Origin: Polaromonas sp. C04
GTDB taxonomy: Bacteria > Pseudomonadota > Gammaproteobacteria > Burkholderiales > Burkholderiaceae_C
Length of the DNA: 64,000 bases
Direction of reading: 5' to 3'
Assembly (NCBI RefSeq): GCF_002002705.1
Contig: NZ_MUNS01000027.1
Span: 1 to 64,000 of the forward strand
The notes below the pieces were generated by a model. That model did not search any database. It was not told the origin of the DNA and was given only the letters and a program-made list of their open reading frames with translations. This document shows, piece by piece, positions 37,635-45,724 of this stretch. Both the position numbers and the translations under genes were made by a program. Position 1 is the stretch's first letter. Each line of letters opens with the position of its first letter.

Positions 37635-37727
37635 GGAAACGTGACCGAGTGGCCGAAGGTGCTCCCCTGCTAAGGGAGTATGGGGTGTAGAGCCTCATCG
37701 AGGGTTCGAATCCCTCCGTTTCCGCCA
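37635..37727 (+). tRNA. tRNA-Ser(GCU)
   Basis: 93 bases including the encoded CCA. The acceptor GGAAACG pairs with CGTTTCC, the anticodon loop CTGCTAA has anticodon GCU, the long variable arm is typical of serine tRNAs, and the T arm is GGGTTCGAATCCC. A GATAAT box lies just upstream (37620-37625). Foreign DNA begins immediately downstream, so its 3' end probably served as an attachment site. Confidence 0.95.
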
Positions 37728-37792
37728 GACCTTATAAATCAATAACTTACGAGCGATGTAAACCGCAAATAGGTTTTTGATGATACCCAAAG

Positions 37793-37838
37793 AAACCCAC
37801 CAGAACCCACTTTCCAGTGGTTTATTGGTGGTTTTTTT
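37793..37838 (+). terminator. Intrinsic terminator downstream of tRNA-Ser
   Basis: Nested arms (outer ACCCACCA with TTGGTGGT, inner CACT with AGTG) are followed by a run of seven T. It lies 65 bases after the tRNA and before the DNA-binding gene fragment. Confidence 0.55.
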
Positions 37839-37866
37839 CGCCCCCAGTAAATCTGGACTCCAGGCA

Positions 37867-38130
37867 ATGGATTTTCCGGTCGTCCTTGCACACCTGCAGC
37901 ACCAGTTCTCTGGTCAGATGGTGTTGGACGTCGATGACCTTGCCAAGGTGTTGGGCAGGTCAGACAGGGCAATTTCGAACCTGATTGCACGTGATGCATT
38001 GCCCTTCAAAGTGAAGACAGTGGGCGCAAAGCGTTGCGTAGACATCTTTCAGGTGGCCCAGTGGCTCAGCAGCGACGAAGCCATGGCGACGGAGAGCGTC
38101 AAAGTAGATGCCACGCCACCCCAGAGGCCA
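37867..38130 (+). pseudogene. DNA-binding (HTH-like) gene fragment of mobile-element type
   Basis: About 80 codons from the ATG at 37867 look protein-like: LDVDDLAKVLGRSDRAISNL resembles a helix-turn-helix, then FKVKTVGAKRCVDIFQVAQWL. Short proteins of this kind occur next to integrases at tRNA genes (from memory, not searched). After about base 38100 the frame becomes Arg/His-rich shadow sequence antisense-like to the next gene, so the 3' part is missing. No integrase remains in the window. Confidence 0.5.
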
Positions 38131-39007
38131 GCCAGCGCATCCGTCGATGGTCGAAGGCATCCGCGCCGGTCGCGGCCAGTTCGATGCATTTACCAAGGAA
38201 GGTACGCGCGTGGCTGTCAGCATTGCACCGATTCCCGGCACGCAATGGCACGTGGCTGTTGGTCAGCCTGTTGCGGAGCTTGTGTTGCAGGCGCGGCTCT
38301 CCATGCTGCTGATACTCTGTGCCGGCGTGGTCTGCGCAGGGGTCAGCATTGGTGCCTCGCAGTTCCTGGCAAGAGCAATCGCCCAGCAGTTCAGTGCAGT
38401 CGCCATGGCGCACGCAAGGGGTTCCAATGCGGAGACGGCCCCAAGCGCCATCCGGGAGGTCACGGAGCTTGGCAAGGCGCTCCACGACACACGAAGCAAG
38501 GTAGTCCTGGCGACAGAGGTGCTGCGCGCTGCTCGACACGATGCACTCACGGCGCTTCCTGCTCGGGGCCTGTTCATGGAACGTGCTCAGCAACATGCTG
38601 CCGATGCCCCTGCGCAAGGTTGGTGCGTTGCGCTTCTGTTTATAGACCTGGACGGTTTCAAGCAGGTCAACGACTGGCTCGGTCACGACGAAGGCGACCG
38701 AGTTTTGAAGTCCGTTGCAGAGGTAATCCGTGGCTGCGTGCGGCCCGATGACGTTGTCGGGAGACTGGGCGGAGACGAGTTCGTCGTCTGCATTCGTGGG
38801 CCAGAAAATCAAGTACATGAGATTTCTGAAGGTGTAGCCCACCGTATTGTCGAAGGCGTTCGCGGCATCGGTAACGGTATCGGCTGCAGTATCGGTACTG
38901 CCTTCGCTCGGGAGTCCGGTGATTTGGAGACGCTCATCGAGCAGGCTGACCGGGCCATGCTCACAGCCAAGCGTTCGGGCAAGAATCGCGTAACCATTGC
39001 CGCTTGA
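38108..39007 (+). CDS. GGDEF diguanylate cyclase, N-terminally truncated
   Basis: 299 residues from the first ATG. The start matches the end of a periplasmic Cache-like sensor (GRGQFDAFTKEGTRVAVSIAPIPG), then one membrane helix (about 62-85), a short linker and a full GGDEF domain with intact GGDEF. RPDD lies exactly five residues before GGDEF, the product-binding I-site. The first 140-150 residues of a normal sensor are missing, and the protein-like ATPEASQRI in another frame near 38115 suggests an extra frameshift. It may be non-functional or produce a shortened enzyme. Confidence 0.7.
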   Translation: MPRHPRGQPAHPSMVEGIRAGRGQFDAFTKEGTRVAVSIAPIPGTQWHVAVGQPVAELVLQARLSMLLILCAGVVCAGVSIGASQFLARAIAQQFSAVAMAHARGSNAETAPSAIREVTELGKALHDTRSKVVLATEVLRAARHDALTALPARGLFMERAQQHAADAPAQGWCVALLFIDLDGFKQVNDWLGHDEGDRVLKSVAEVIRGCVRPDDVVGRLGGDEFVVCIRGPENQVHEISEGVAHRIVEGVRGIGNGIGCSIGTAFARESGDLETLIEQADRAMLTAKRSGKNRVTIAA

Positions 39008-39433
39008 AGCGCATGCGCGCGGGCCTCAATTCGGGAACCAGCGCTGCTCCCGAATTGCGGCGGGCTCATCACGTCTCTCTGTAAAGGGTCAATAGTCGTG
39101 ACTGGTTGCGTGAACATGAGGTGGCCCCCCACGGCTTCAAAACGGCCTAAAGGACCATCATGCTTGTTTTTCTGCAGCAGACTGGAGGCGTCACGAAAGT
39201 GCTCGTTTTTGTTGAACCACGAACGGCCGCCTTGTAGAAAATCGAACTTCGGCTCTGGGCGCAAACTGGAAGCTCATCCGCCCCTGAGCTTGTCAGTCGA
39301 ATTTCATCGCAGCCACCCACCGATGCAGGTGTGCAAAGACCAGGTGGTGACCGAAGAAAATCCCGGAAAGACGTTCATCGACATCGCCGCTGAACCCTGA
39401 CGCTGCATCCGCTTGTGCGGCGTTAGCCGGAAC
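39008..39433. other. Gap with no recognisable gene
   Basis: Short frames on both strands resemble nothing I recognise. A 10-bp hairpin sits at its left end. It belongs to the disordered region after tRNA-Ser and may hold decayed genes. Confidence 0.5.
39027..39057 (+). terminator. Hairpin after the GGDEF gene
   Basis: A perfect 10-bp stem CAATTCGGGA/TCCCGAATTG closes an 11-base loop containing AGCGCT, 20 bp after the GGDEF stop. No T-run follows, so termination would be inefficient or Rho-aided. Confidence 0.4.
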
Positions 39434-40279
39434 TCACCGCTCTGGTTTTCGCCAGGCGTCATCATACGCATGGGTCTCAAAGACGCGCGTCAGAGCGTCC
39501 CTGTCGATGATGTGAATATGTCGTGCATTTACTTCAAGCAGGCGTTGTTGCTGGAAAATTGAAAACGTCCGGCTGACGGTTTCCAACGACATACCACCCA
39601 GGTAACTGCCGATGTCAGCGCGCGTCATTCGCAGGTGAAATTCGCTGAGTGAGTAGCCACGGGCGTTCAGGCGTCGCGACAGGTTCAACAGGAAGGCCGC
39701 CAGCCGCCCCTCGGCCCTCAACTGCGATAGCAGCGCGTGACTGTGCTCGCGCACAATCTCGCGGCTCATCAGACGGGCGATGAGGCCCTGCATGTCGGTG
39801 TTGCCGGTCGCCAGTGCGAGTTGCGCGTAAGGAATGGCCGAAACCTCGGTGTCCTCCAAGGCCGTGGCGCTGCTGGCATGGCGGCCATAGGCTACCGCGT
39901 CCAGCCCGGTAAGCTCACCCGCCATGTAGAAGCCGTTCACCCGCTCGCCACCGTCCGCCATCGCCAAGCTGGACTTCAACGTGCCGCTGCGCACAAGATA
40001 AACAAAGACGAAGGGTTCTCCCTCGTGGTAGAGCGTTTGCGCAGACCTGACCTTGCGCCGGTGCACTGCCAGGCTTTCCAGTCGTGCAATGTCGTCGTCA
40101 CCGATGCGGCTGGGCAGGGAATACTCGCGCAGGTGGTGGCCAGAGTTCCCCGAGGTTGGCGACACGGCTGGCGTCATTCCGGGCCCGGCCTGACGGGGCA
40201 AAATGCCCCCGGGGACAACGGGAGACTCGACGTTAGCGTGGGACGGAGACTTTTCTTGATGGTCGCTGTGCATTGCCAT
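39434..40279 (-). CDS. FNR/CRP-family regulator lacking iron-sulfur cysteines
   Basis: 281 residues. The cyclic-nucleotide-like sensor domain (about 60-175) and the C-terminal winged helix (ADIGSYLGGMSLETVSRTFS, about 235-255) match FNR, including the E..SR recognition helix. An unusual low-complexity extension of about 50 residues precedes it. FNR needs N-terminal cysteines for its [4Fe-4S] cluster, but this protein has no cysteine at all, so oxygen sensing by a cluster is excluded; heme or no ligand is possible. It probably still binds TTGAT-type half-sites. Neighbours are decayed. Confidence 0.85.
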   Translation of the reverse strand: MAMHSDHQEKSPSHANVESPVVPGGILPRQAGPGMTPAVSPTSGNSGHHLREYSLPSRIGDDDIARLESLAVHRRKVRSAQTLYHEGEPFVFVYLVRSGTLKSSLAMADGGERVNGFYMAGELTGLDAVAYGRHASSATALEDTEVSAIPYAQLALATGNTDMQGLIARLMSREIVREHSHALLSQLRAEGRLAAFLLNLSRRLNARGYSLSEFHLRMTRADIGSYLGGMSLETVSRTFSIFQQQRLLEVNARHIHIIDRDALTRVFETHAYDDAWRKPER

Positions 40280-41440
40280 TCACCCGGAGGAGTTGCGGAA
40301 CACTATATGGGCAACCGACTCCCTCGTGGCAAACCCCGTTTTATGCAGTGTAAACGCTTTGGCCTTGACGTTACCAACCGCGGCCATGCTGCATTAATTC
40401 ACCGCCCCGGCTTTTTCAAACGTGGCTCGTTGTACGCGAGGCACTTACGCGCCAAAGTCGCGGCACCAATCGCTTGGCCCACCTTCCATGCCCCAGGTAG
40501 GCACCGTCAATCGCACAGGTCAGGACAAGAACAGGTTCTTCGGAGTCAGAAGTTCAAGCCCCGTTTTAAGGCGGCGCCGGCACTGGGCTGCTGTCCACCG
40601 CTATTGCGTCAAAGGTGGCGCACGTCACCACCGCGCTCGACATGTCGGGCGCCATGCTGCAGGTGCTCAATGAAAAGGGCTTTGCCAACATTACCACGCG
40701 CCAGAAAGACAGCAGGAGTCATGGCGAAGTAGGCAGGCGACGTGCAGCGGCGTTGGACGCCCGCCGCGCCGGTGAACAACGCCGTCGCCTCGGTCACCGT
40801 GCTGGCGTGCACCGCCATGCACGCGGATGCCTGGGCGACTGCCCTGCTGGTGGCCGGCCCTGGCGAAGGTCTGGCGAAGGCGCAGCGCATGGGGCTGGAA
40901 GCGCTGTTTCTGCTGCGTCGCCCCGAAGGGCCGGTGGAGATGGGTCTGGGGCGGTTCGGCTCTTCCACAATGCAGCAAGATGCTGCATGAAAGACGGCTC
41001 AACAACCCGTTCAGCAGTGAGTCATCACGACGGGCACGGACTGTGCACAGAGTCGCCAGCGACTCAACGCGAATACCCACGACTCACTGCAGCCGATGGC
41101 TGACAGGGTTCCTGCAGGAAGTCCTCAAGATCATTGTCGCTGACCCACGCACTGCCGCATGAAGACGGCATCCAGATCCGTGCGTAGGTTGCGCAGTCTC
41201 GGGGTCGACGAAACCCGGGACCGCTTCAACGCGATGCAGGCCGCTTTATGCCGGCTTGGCTCCCGAGCAGCAACACACCGCTGACGAGTACCTGGCTGCG
41301 GTCATTCCGTAGCTGCAAGCCAGGTGCAGATGCGGCATCGGACGAATCAGCGTCTGGGTTGGGTAAACCACGAGGCCATGTGTCGGGGTTTCACTGAAAA
41401 TGAATCCTCCCACTTCCCTTCATATCCTGCAAGGAACCCC
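40280..41440. other. Decayed region between the FNR-like gene and a binding-protein gene
   Basis: No intact gene. It includes the promoter area of the FNR-like gene and an apbE-like remnant (40690-40990). Between about 41180 and 41310, protein-like pieces switch frame (RLRSLGVDETRDRFNAMQ then AGLAPEQQHTADEYLAAVIP), suggesting a second broken gene. Overall it looks like gene debris. Confidence 0.55.
40690..40990 (+). pseudogene. Remnant resembling the C-terminus of ApbE (FAD:protein FMN transferase)
   Basis: NNAVASVTVLACTAMHADAW and ATALLVAGPGEGLAKAQRMG match my recollection of the ApbE C-terminal pattern (ASVTV..C..ADA.ATAL.V.G...GL). Upstream, the expected LDPRTG-like residues appear as LDARRAG in a different frame, so a frameshift separates them. 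The N-terminal two thirds are absent. ApbE flavinylates Rnf, Nqr and NosR proteins, so this may be a trace of a lost respiratory gene set. Confidence 0.45.
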
Positions 41441-42331
41441 ATGAATATGAAAATACCTGCGCTGATGACCGCATTGCTGCTGGCGGCCGGCGTTGCCCAA
41501 GCTGCCGCGGCCGATACCCTGGGCAAGATTGCCGAGAGCAACAAGATGACCGTGGCCTACCGCGAATCGTCGGTGCCGTTCAGCTACCTGACGGGATCGA
41601 CCAAGGCGGTCGGGTTCGCGGTTGACATGACCGAGGCGATTGTCAAAGCGGTCAAGACGAAGCTGAACAAGCCGAACCTGCAGGTGGACTACATGCCGGT
41701 GACATCGCAAAACCGCATCCCGCTGCTGGCCAACGGCACCATCGACCTGGAGTGCGGCTCCACCACCAACAACACGGCGCGCGGCAAGGACGTGGCGTTC
41801 GCCATCAACCACTTCTACACCGGCACACGGCTGCTGGTGAAGAAATCCTCGGGCATTAAAAACTACGCCGACCTGGCCGGCAAGACGGTGGCCAGTACGA
41901 CCGGCACCACCAACGTGCAGGTGCTTCGCAAATACAGCGCGGACCACAACCTGGGGATGAACATCCTTCTGGGCAAGGACCATGATGACTCGCTCTTGCT
42001 GGTCGAAAACGACCGTGCGCTGGCGTTCGCCATGGACGACGTGCTGCTGTTTGGCCTGAGAGCAAATTCGAAGGACCCGGCCTCGCTGGAAGTCGTGGGC
42101 GACTCGCTGCAGGTCGAGCCCTATGCCTGCATGCTGCGCAAGGACGATCCCGCCTTCAAGACGCTGGTCGATGGCGTGATTTCGGGGATGATGAAGTCGG
42201 GTGAGTTCGAGAAGCTCTACAACAAGTGGTTCATGTCGCCGATTCCGCCGAAGAACATCAACCTGAACCTGCCGATGAGCCAGCAGTTGCGCGACAACCT
42301 CACCGCGCAAAGCGACAAGCCTGCGCTGTAG
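41441..42331 (+). CDS. Amino-acid ABC transporter substrate-binding protein (GltI-like), orphan
   Basis: 296 residues. A signal peptide (about 1-23) precedes a type II periplasmic binding fold with PFSYLTG, VDYMPVTSQNRIPLLANGTIDLECGSTT and a C-terminal GEFEKLYNKWF. The pattern resembles glutamate/aspartate binding proteins. The start at 41441 has AAGGAA ten bases upstream. No permease or ATPase genes flank it, so it must work with components elsewhere. The region upstream is decayed. Confidence 0.88.
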   Translation: MNMKIPALMTALLLAAGVAQAAAADTLGKIAESNKMTVAYRESSVPFSYLTGSTKAVGFAVDMTEAIVKAVKTKLNKPNLQVDYMPVTSQNRIPLLANGTIDLECGSTTNNTARGKDVAFAINHFYTGTRLLVKKSSGIKNYADLAGKTVASTTGTTNVQVLRKYSADHNLGMNILLGKDHDDSLLLVENDRALAFAMDDVLLFGLRANSKDPASLEVVGDSLQVEPYACMLRKDDPAFKTLVDGVISGMMKSGEFEKLYNKWFMSPIPPKNINLNLPMSQQLRDNLTAQSDKPAL

Positions 42332-42344
42332 ACGCAGCGGCGCC

Positions 42345-42752
42345 TTATGAATCGCTGGACGCGCTCCAGCGGTTGTTCCAGGCTTTTTGAATATCGCGCC
42401 GGTCGCGTTTGGTGGGGCGCCCATGCTCGATGCTGTGAGCGGGCTCGCCGGCAAAGCGGCGCTGTTCGGCGGCCAGCGCGCGTAGGTGCAGGCTCTCGGC
42501 CGTTTCTTCATACATCTGTTGTGCCACCGGCGCGGGCCCGCGCATGCCGCTCAAACCCCGGACCACGACGGTGCGCGTGACCAGGCCCTGGCGCATGACG
42601 ATGGTGTCGTCCAGTTTGAGCTCGCGCGCCGGCTTGGCGTCCTGCCCGTTGACCTGCACGCGGCCCTTGCCGACCTCCTCAGCGGCGAGCGAGCGCGTCT
42701 TGTAGAAACGCGCGGCCCAGAGCCATTTGTCGAGTCGTAGTTTTTCACTCAT
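42345..42752 (-). CDS. hslR: Hsp15-like S4-domain ribosome recycling protein
   Basis: 135 residues. The S4 RNA-binding domain (about 5-60) starts KLRLDKWLWAARFYKTRSLA, characteristic of Hsp15, and a basic C-terminus follows. Hsp15 binds stalled 50S subunits carrying nascent chains and is heat-shock induced in E. coli. It is transcribed away from the neighbouring sigma-54 activator, 71 bp apart. Confidence 0.88.
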   Translation of the reverse strand: MSEKLRLDKWLWAARFYKTRSLAAEEVGKGRVQVNGQDAKPARELKLDDTIVMRQGLVTRTVVVRGLSGMRGPAPVAQQMYEETAESLHLRALAAEQRRFAGEPAHSIEHGRPTKRDRRDIQKAWNNRWSASSDS

Positions 42753-42823
42753 GGGCCGCCATATTAAGGCCGGCGAATGGCGGCGCCGCGAAGTGCCCGC
42801 CATCGAGGCGCTAACATCCGCGC

Positions 42824-44359
42824 ATGGAAGACACCGACACCCGGCCGCAGGCCAGCGAGGACGCCGCCACGGCGGCACTGCCGCAGGACGCCGACAGCAT
42901 CTTGGCGCTCGCAGCGCGCTCGATGTTTCATCTGTTCTCCAGCATCAGCCAGGGCATGTTCCTGGTGGACCGCACGGGGCGCATCGTCTGGGTCAACGAG
43001 GGCTACAAGCGCTTTCTGCCGGCGCTCGGGTTCTCGTCGGTGGAGCAGTTTGTCGGTCACATGGTCGAGGAGGTGATTCCCAACACGCAAATGCGCCAGG
43101 TGCTGGAAACCGGCGAGGCGTACCTGATCGACCTGCTGACCAACCGCGCGGGCACCTTCGTGGTGAGCCGCATTCCGCTGCGCGGCGACGACAACGAGAT
43201 CATTGGCGCCATCGGCATCGTGCTGTTCGACCATCCCGAGAACACGCTCCAGCCGCTGATCAGCAAGTTTGCCAGGATGCAGCGCGATCTGGACGATGCG
43301 CGCCGCGAACTGGCAACCCAGCGCGTGATCCAGGGCGCGGGCCAGCGTCCGTCCAAGTACACCTTTGCCAATTTTGTCGGCGCGAGTCCGGCGGCCGTGG
43401 AGGTCAAGCGCCAGGCGCGGCGTGCCGCCCAATCGTCCAGCCCGGTGCTGCTGCTGGGCGAGACCGGCACCGGCAAGGAGCTGCTGGCGCATGCGGTGCA
43501 CGCTGCTTCGGCGCGCGCGCGCGGTCCGCTGGTCAGTGTCAACATCGCGGCCGTGCCGGACACCCTGCTCGAGGCCGAGTTTTTTGGTGTGGCGCCGGGT
43601 GCCTATACCGGCGCCGAGCGCAAGGGGCGCGACGGCAAGTTCAAGCTGGCCGACGGCGGCACGCTGTTTCTGGACGAGATTGGCGACATGCCGCAAAGCC
43701 TGCAGGCCAAGCTGTTGCGCGCCTTGCAGGAGGGCGAGATCGAGCCGCTTGGCTCCAACAAGCTGGTGCCGTTCGACGCGCGCGTGATTGCGGCCACCTC
43801 GTGCGATCTGGCGGCGCTGGTGCGCGAGGGCAGGTTCCGTGAAGACCTGTACTACCGGCTCAATGTGCTGCCCATTCGCGTGCCGCCGCTGCGCGAGCGG
43901 CGCGCTGACATTCCTGCGCTGGTCGAGGTACTGGGCGAAGACATCGCGCTGCGCAACGGCGCGCCGCTGCCCGAGGTGACGCCCGAGGCGCTGGCGCTGC
44001 TGTCCGCGCAAACCTGGCGTGGCAACATCCGCGAGTTGCGCAATGTGCTGGAACAGGCGGCCATGCGCAGCGATTCACTGCGTATCGACGCGCCCCAGCT
44101 GGAGGTGGTGTTGCGCGAGGCCGGCATCGAGAAGATTTCCCCCGTGCCGGCGATGCAGCCAATGCCGGGACACGAGGCTGCGGCTGCGGCGGGAGACGGT
44201 GCCTTGCCTTTGCGCCCGCTGGCGCAGCAGATCGAGGAACTGGAGCGGCGGGCGATCAGCGCCGCACTGGCCGCCAGCGGTGGCAACAAGCTGGCAGCGG
44301 CGCGGCTGCTGGGCATCTCGCGTGCAACGCTTTATGATCGCTTGAGTTTGATTGTTTGA
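42824..44359 (+). CDS. PAS-AAA+-Fis sigma-54 dependent activator
   Basis: 511 residues. PAS-like sensor (about 28-150: SISQGMFLVDRTGRIVWVNEGY), AAA+ domain (about 180-415) with Walker A GETGTGKE near 210, the sigma-54 contact loop GAYTGA (the Tyr variant of GAFTGA), Walker B TLFLDEIGD, and a Fis-type HTH (about 480-508: NKLAAARLLGISRATLYDRL). It hydrolyses ATP to open sigma-54 promoters. A matching promoter and palindrome lie directly downstream of it, before the livK-type gene, so that operon is its likely target. The PAS ligand is unknown. Confidence 0.93.
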   Translation: MEDTDTRPQASEDAATAALPQDADSILALAARSMFHLFSSISQGMFLVDRTGRIVWVNEGYKRFLPALGFSSVEQFVGHMVEEVIPNTQMRQVLETGEAYLIDLLTNRAGTFVVSRIPLRGDDNEIIGAIGIVLFDHPENTLQPLISKFARMQRDLDDARRELATQRVIQGAGQRPSKYTFANFVGASPAAVEVKRQARRAAQSSSPVLLLGETGTGKELLAHAVHAASARARGPLVSVNIAAVPDTLLEAEFFGVAPGAYTGAERKGRDGKFKLADGGTLFLDEIGDMPQSLQAKLLRALQEGEIEPLGSNKLVPFDARVIAATSCDLAALVREGRFREDLYYRLNVLPIRVPPLRERRADIPALVEVLGEDIALRNGAPLPEVTPEALALLSAQTWRGNIRELRNVLEQAAMRSDSLRIDAPQLEVVLREAGIEKISPVPAMQPMPGHEAAAAAGDGALPLRPLAQQIEELERRAISAALAASGGNKLAAARLLGISRATLYDRLSLIV

Positions 44360-44364
44360 AAATA

Positions 44365-44376
44365 ATACATATGTAT
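44365..44376. promoter_or_regulatory. Candidate upstream activator site for the sigma-54 activator
   Basis: A perfect 12-bp palindrome, ATACATATGTAT, in A/T-rich DNA about 90 bp upstream of the -24 element. This is the usual distance for an enhancer-binding protein site. Confidence 0.5.
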
Positions 44377-44462
44377 GTAAAACAGTCAAAATAATTGCCT
44401 GATAATTAGACAATAGGAGTCTGGGTTTCTAAAAATCCTATGGAAATCAATGCATTACGTTT

Positions 44463-44480
44463 TGGCACAACCTGTGCAAT
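44463..44480 (+). promoter_or_regulatory. Sigma-54 (-24/-12) promoter of the liv-type operon
   Basis: TTGGCACAACCTGTGCAA carries GG (44465-44466) and GC (44477-44478) exactly 10 bases apart, with TGGCAC and GTGCA close to the consensus TGGCACG-N4-TTGCW. It lies about 45 bp before the first gene of the operon, directly after the activator gene. Confidence 0.75.
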
Positions 44481-44522
44481 GATGTCTCGGGATCTATTGG
44501 CATAAAACAAGGAGACTTCTTC

Positions 44523-45713
44523 ATGCATCGTCGCACCATGGTGGCGCTCACCGCGCTGGCCGCTACCACTTTCGCATCCGTACCGGCCTTCAGCCAGTCC
44601 AAGGAAATCCGCATTGCCCACGTCCACAGCATGACGGGCCCGCTCGAGGCTTATGGCAAGCAGACGCAAACCGGCTTCATGATGGGCCTGGATTACGCGA
44701 CCGGCGGCACCATGATGGTGGCCGGCAAGAAAATCGTCGTGATCGAGAAGGACGACCAGGGCAAGCCGGATCTGGGCAAGTCGCTGCTCGCTGCCGCCTA
44801 CTCGGACGACAAGGCCGACCTGGCCGTCGGCCCCACCTCGTCGGGCGTGGCGCTGGCCATGCTGCCGGTAGCGGAGGAATACAAGAAGATCCTGCTGGTC
44901 GAGCCCGCCGTGGCCGACTCAATCACCGGCGACAAGTGGAACAAATACATCTTCCGCACGGGCCGCAACAGCTCGCAGGACGCGATCTCCAACGCCGTGG
45001 CGCTGGACAAGCCGGGTGTGAGCATCGCCACGCTGGCGCAGGACTATGCCTTTGGCCGTGACGGTGTGAAGGCGTTCAAGGCCGCCATCCACAAGGCGAA
45101 GATCGTGCATGAGGAATACCTGCCGGCGAACACCACGGACTTCACCGCCGGGGCCCAGCGCCTGATCGACGCGCTCAAGGACAAGCCGGGCCGCAAGGTG
45201 ATCTGGATCGTGTGGGCCGGCGCCGGTAACCCGTTCAAGATCGCCGATATGGATCTCAAGCGTTACGGCATCGAGATCGCCACCGGCGGCAACATCCTGC
45301 CGGCCATGGCCGCCTACAAGAACTTCCCCGGCATGGAAGGCGCGACCTACTACTATTTCGGTATCCCGAAGAACCCGGTCAACGATGCGCTGGTGTCGAT
45401 GCACTACAAGGAATTCAAGAGCCCGCCGGACTTCTTCACGGCCGGCGGCTTCTCGGCCGCCATGGCGATCGTCACGGCGCTCAGGAAGACGAACGGTGAC
45501 ACCAACACCAATACGCTGATCAAGACCATGGAAGGCATGAGCTTTGACACGCCCAAGGGGAAGATGACCTTCCGCAAGGAAGACCACCAGGCCATGCAGT
45601 CGATGTACCACTTCAAAATCAAGGTCGATCCGGCGTTTGCCTGGGGTGTGCCCGAGCTGGTTCACGAGATCACGCCCGCCGAAATGGATATTCCGATCCT
45701 GAACAAGCGCTAA
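44523..45713 (+). CDS. Branched-chain-type ABC transporter substrate-binding protein
   Basis: 396 residues. A signal peptide (about 1-25, ending AFS-Q) is followed by a type I periplasmic binding fold (SMTGPLEAYGKQTQTGFMMGLDYA). This is the LivK/amide-binding AmiC-like family, whose members bind amino acids, amides, urea or aromatic acids; the ligand cannot be read from sequence. AAGGAG lies upstream of the ATG. It is first in the sigma-54 controlled operon. Confidence 0.9.
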   Translation: MHRRTMVALTALAATTFASVPAFSQSKEIRIAHVHSMTGPLEAYGKQTQTGFMMGLDYATGGTMMVAGKKIVVIEKDDQGKPDLGKSLLAAAYSDDKADLAVGPTSSGVALAMLPVAEEYKKILLVEPAVADSITGDKWNKYIFRTGRNSSQDAISNAVALDKPGVSIATLAQDYAFGRDGVKAFKAAIHKAKIVHEEYLPANTTDFTAGAQRLIDALKDKPGRKVIWIVWAGAGNPFKIADMDLKRYGIEIATGGNILPAMAAYKNFPGMEGATYYYFGIPKNPVNDALVSMHYKEFKSPPDFFTAGGFSAAMAIVTALRKTNGDTNTNTLIKTMEGMSFDTPKGKMTFRKEDHQAMQSMYHFKIKVDPAFAWGVPELVHEITPAEMDIPILNKR

Positions 45714-45724
45714 GCCCCGAGCAG

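Noticed and set aside
39390-39430. GCGTTAGCC near a GC-rich dyad, suggesting an integron attC site
   Set aside because: No matching partner RYYYAAC end, no correct dyad layout and no integron integrase in the window.
40360-40385. TTGACGTTACCAA as an FNR box for autoregulation of the FNR-like gene
   Set aside because: The right half does not match ATCAA well and the arm spacing is off; not better than chance.
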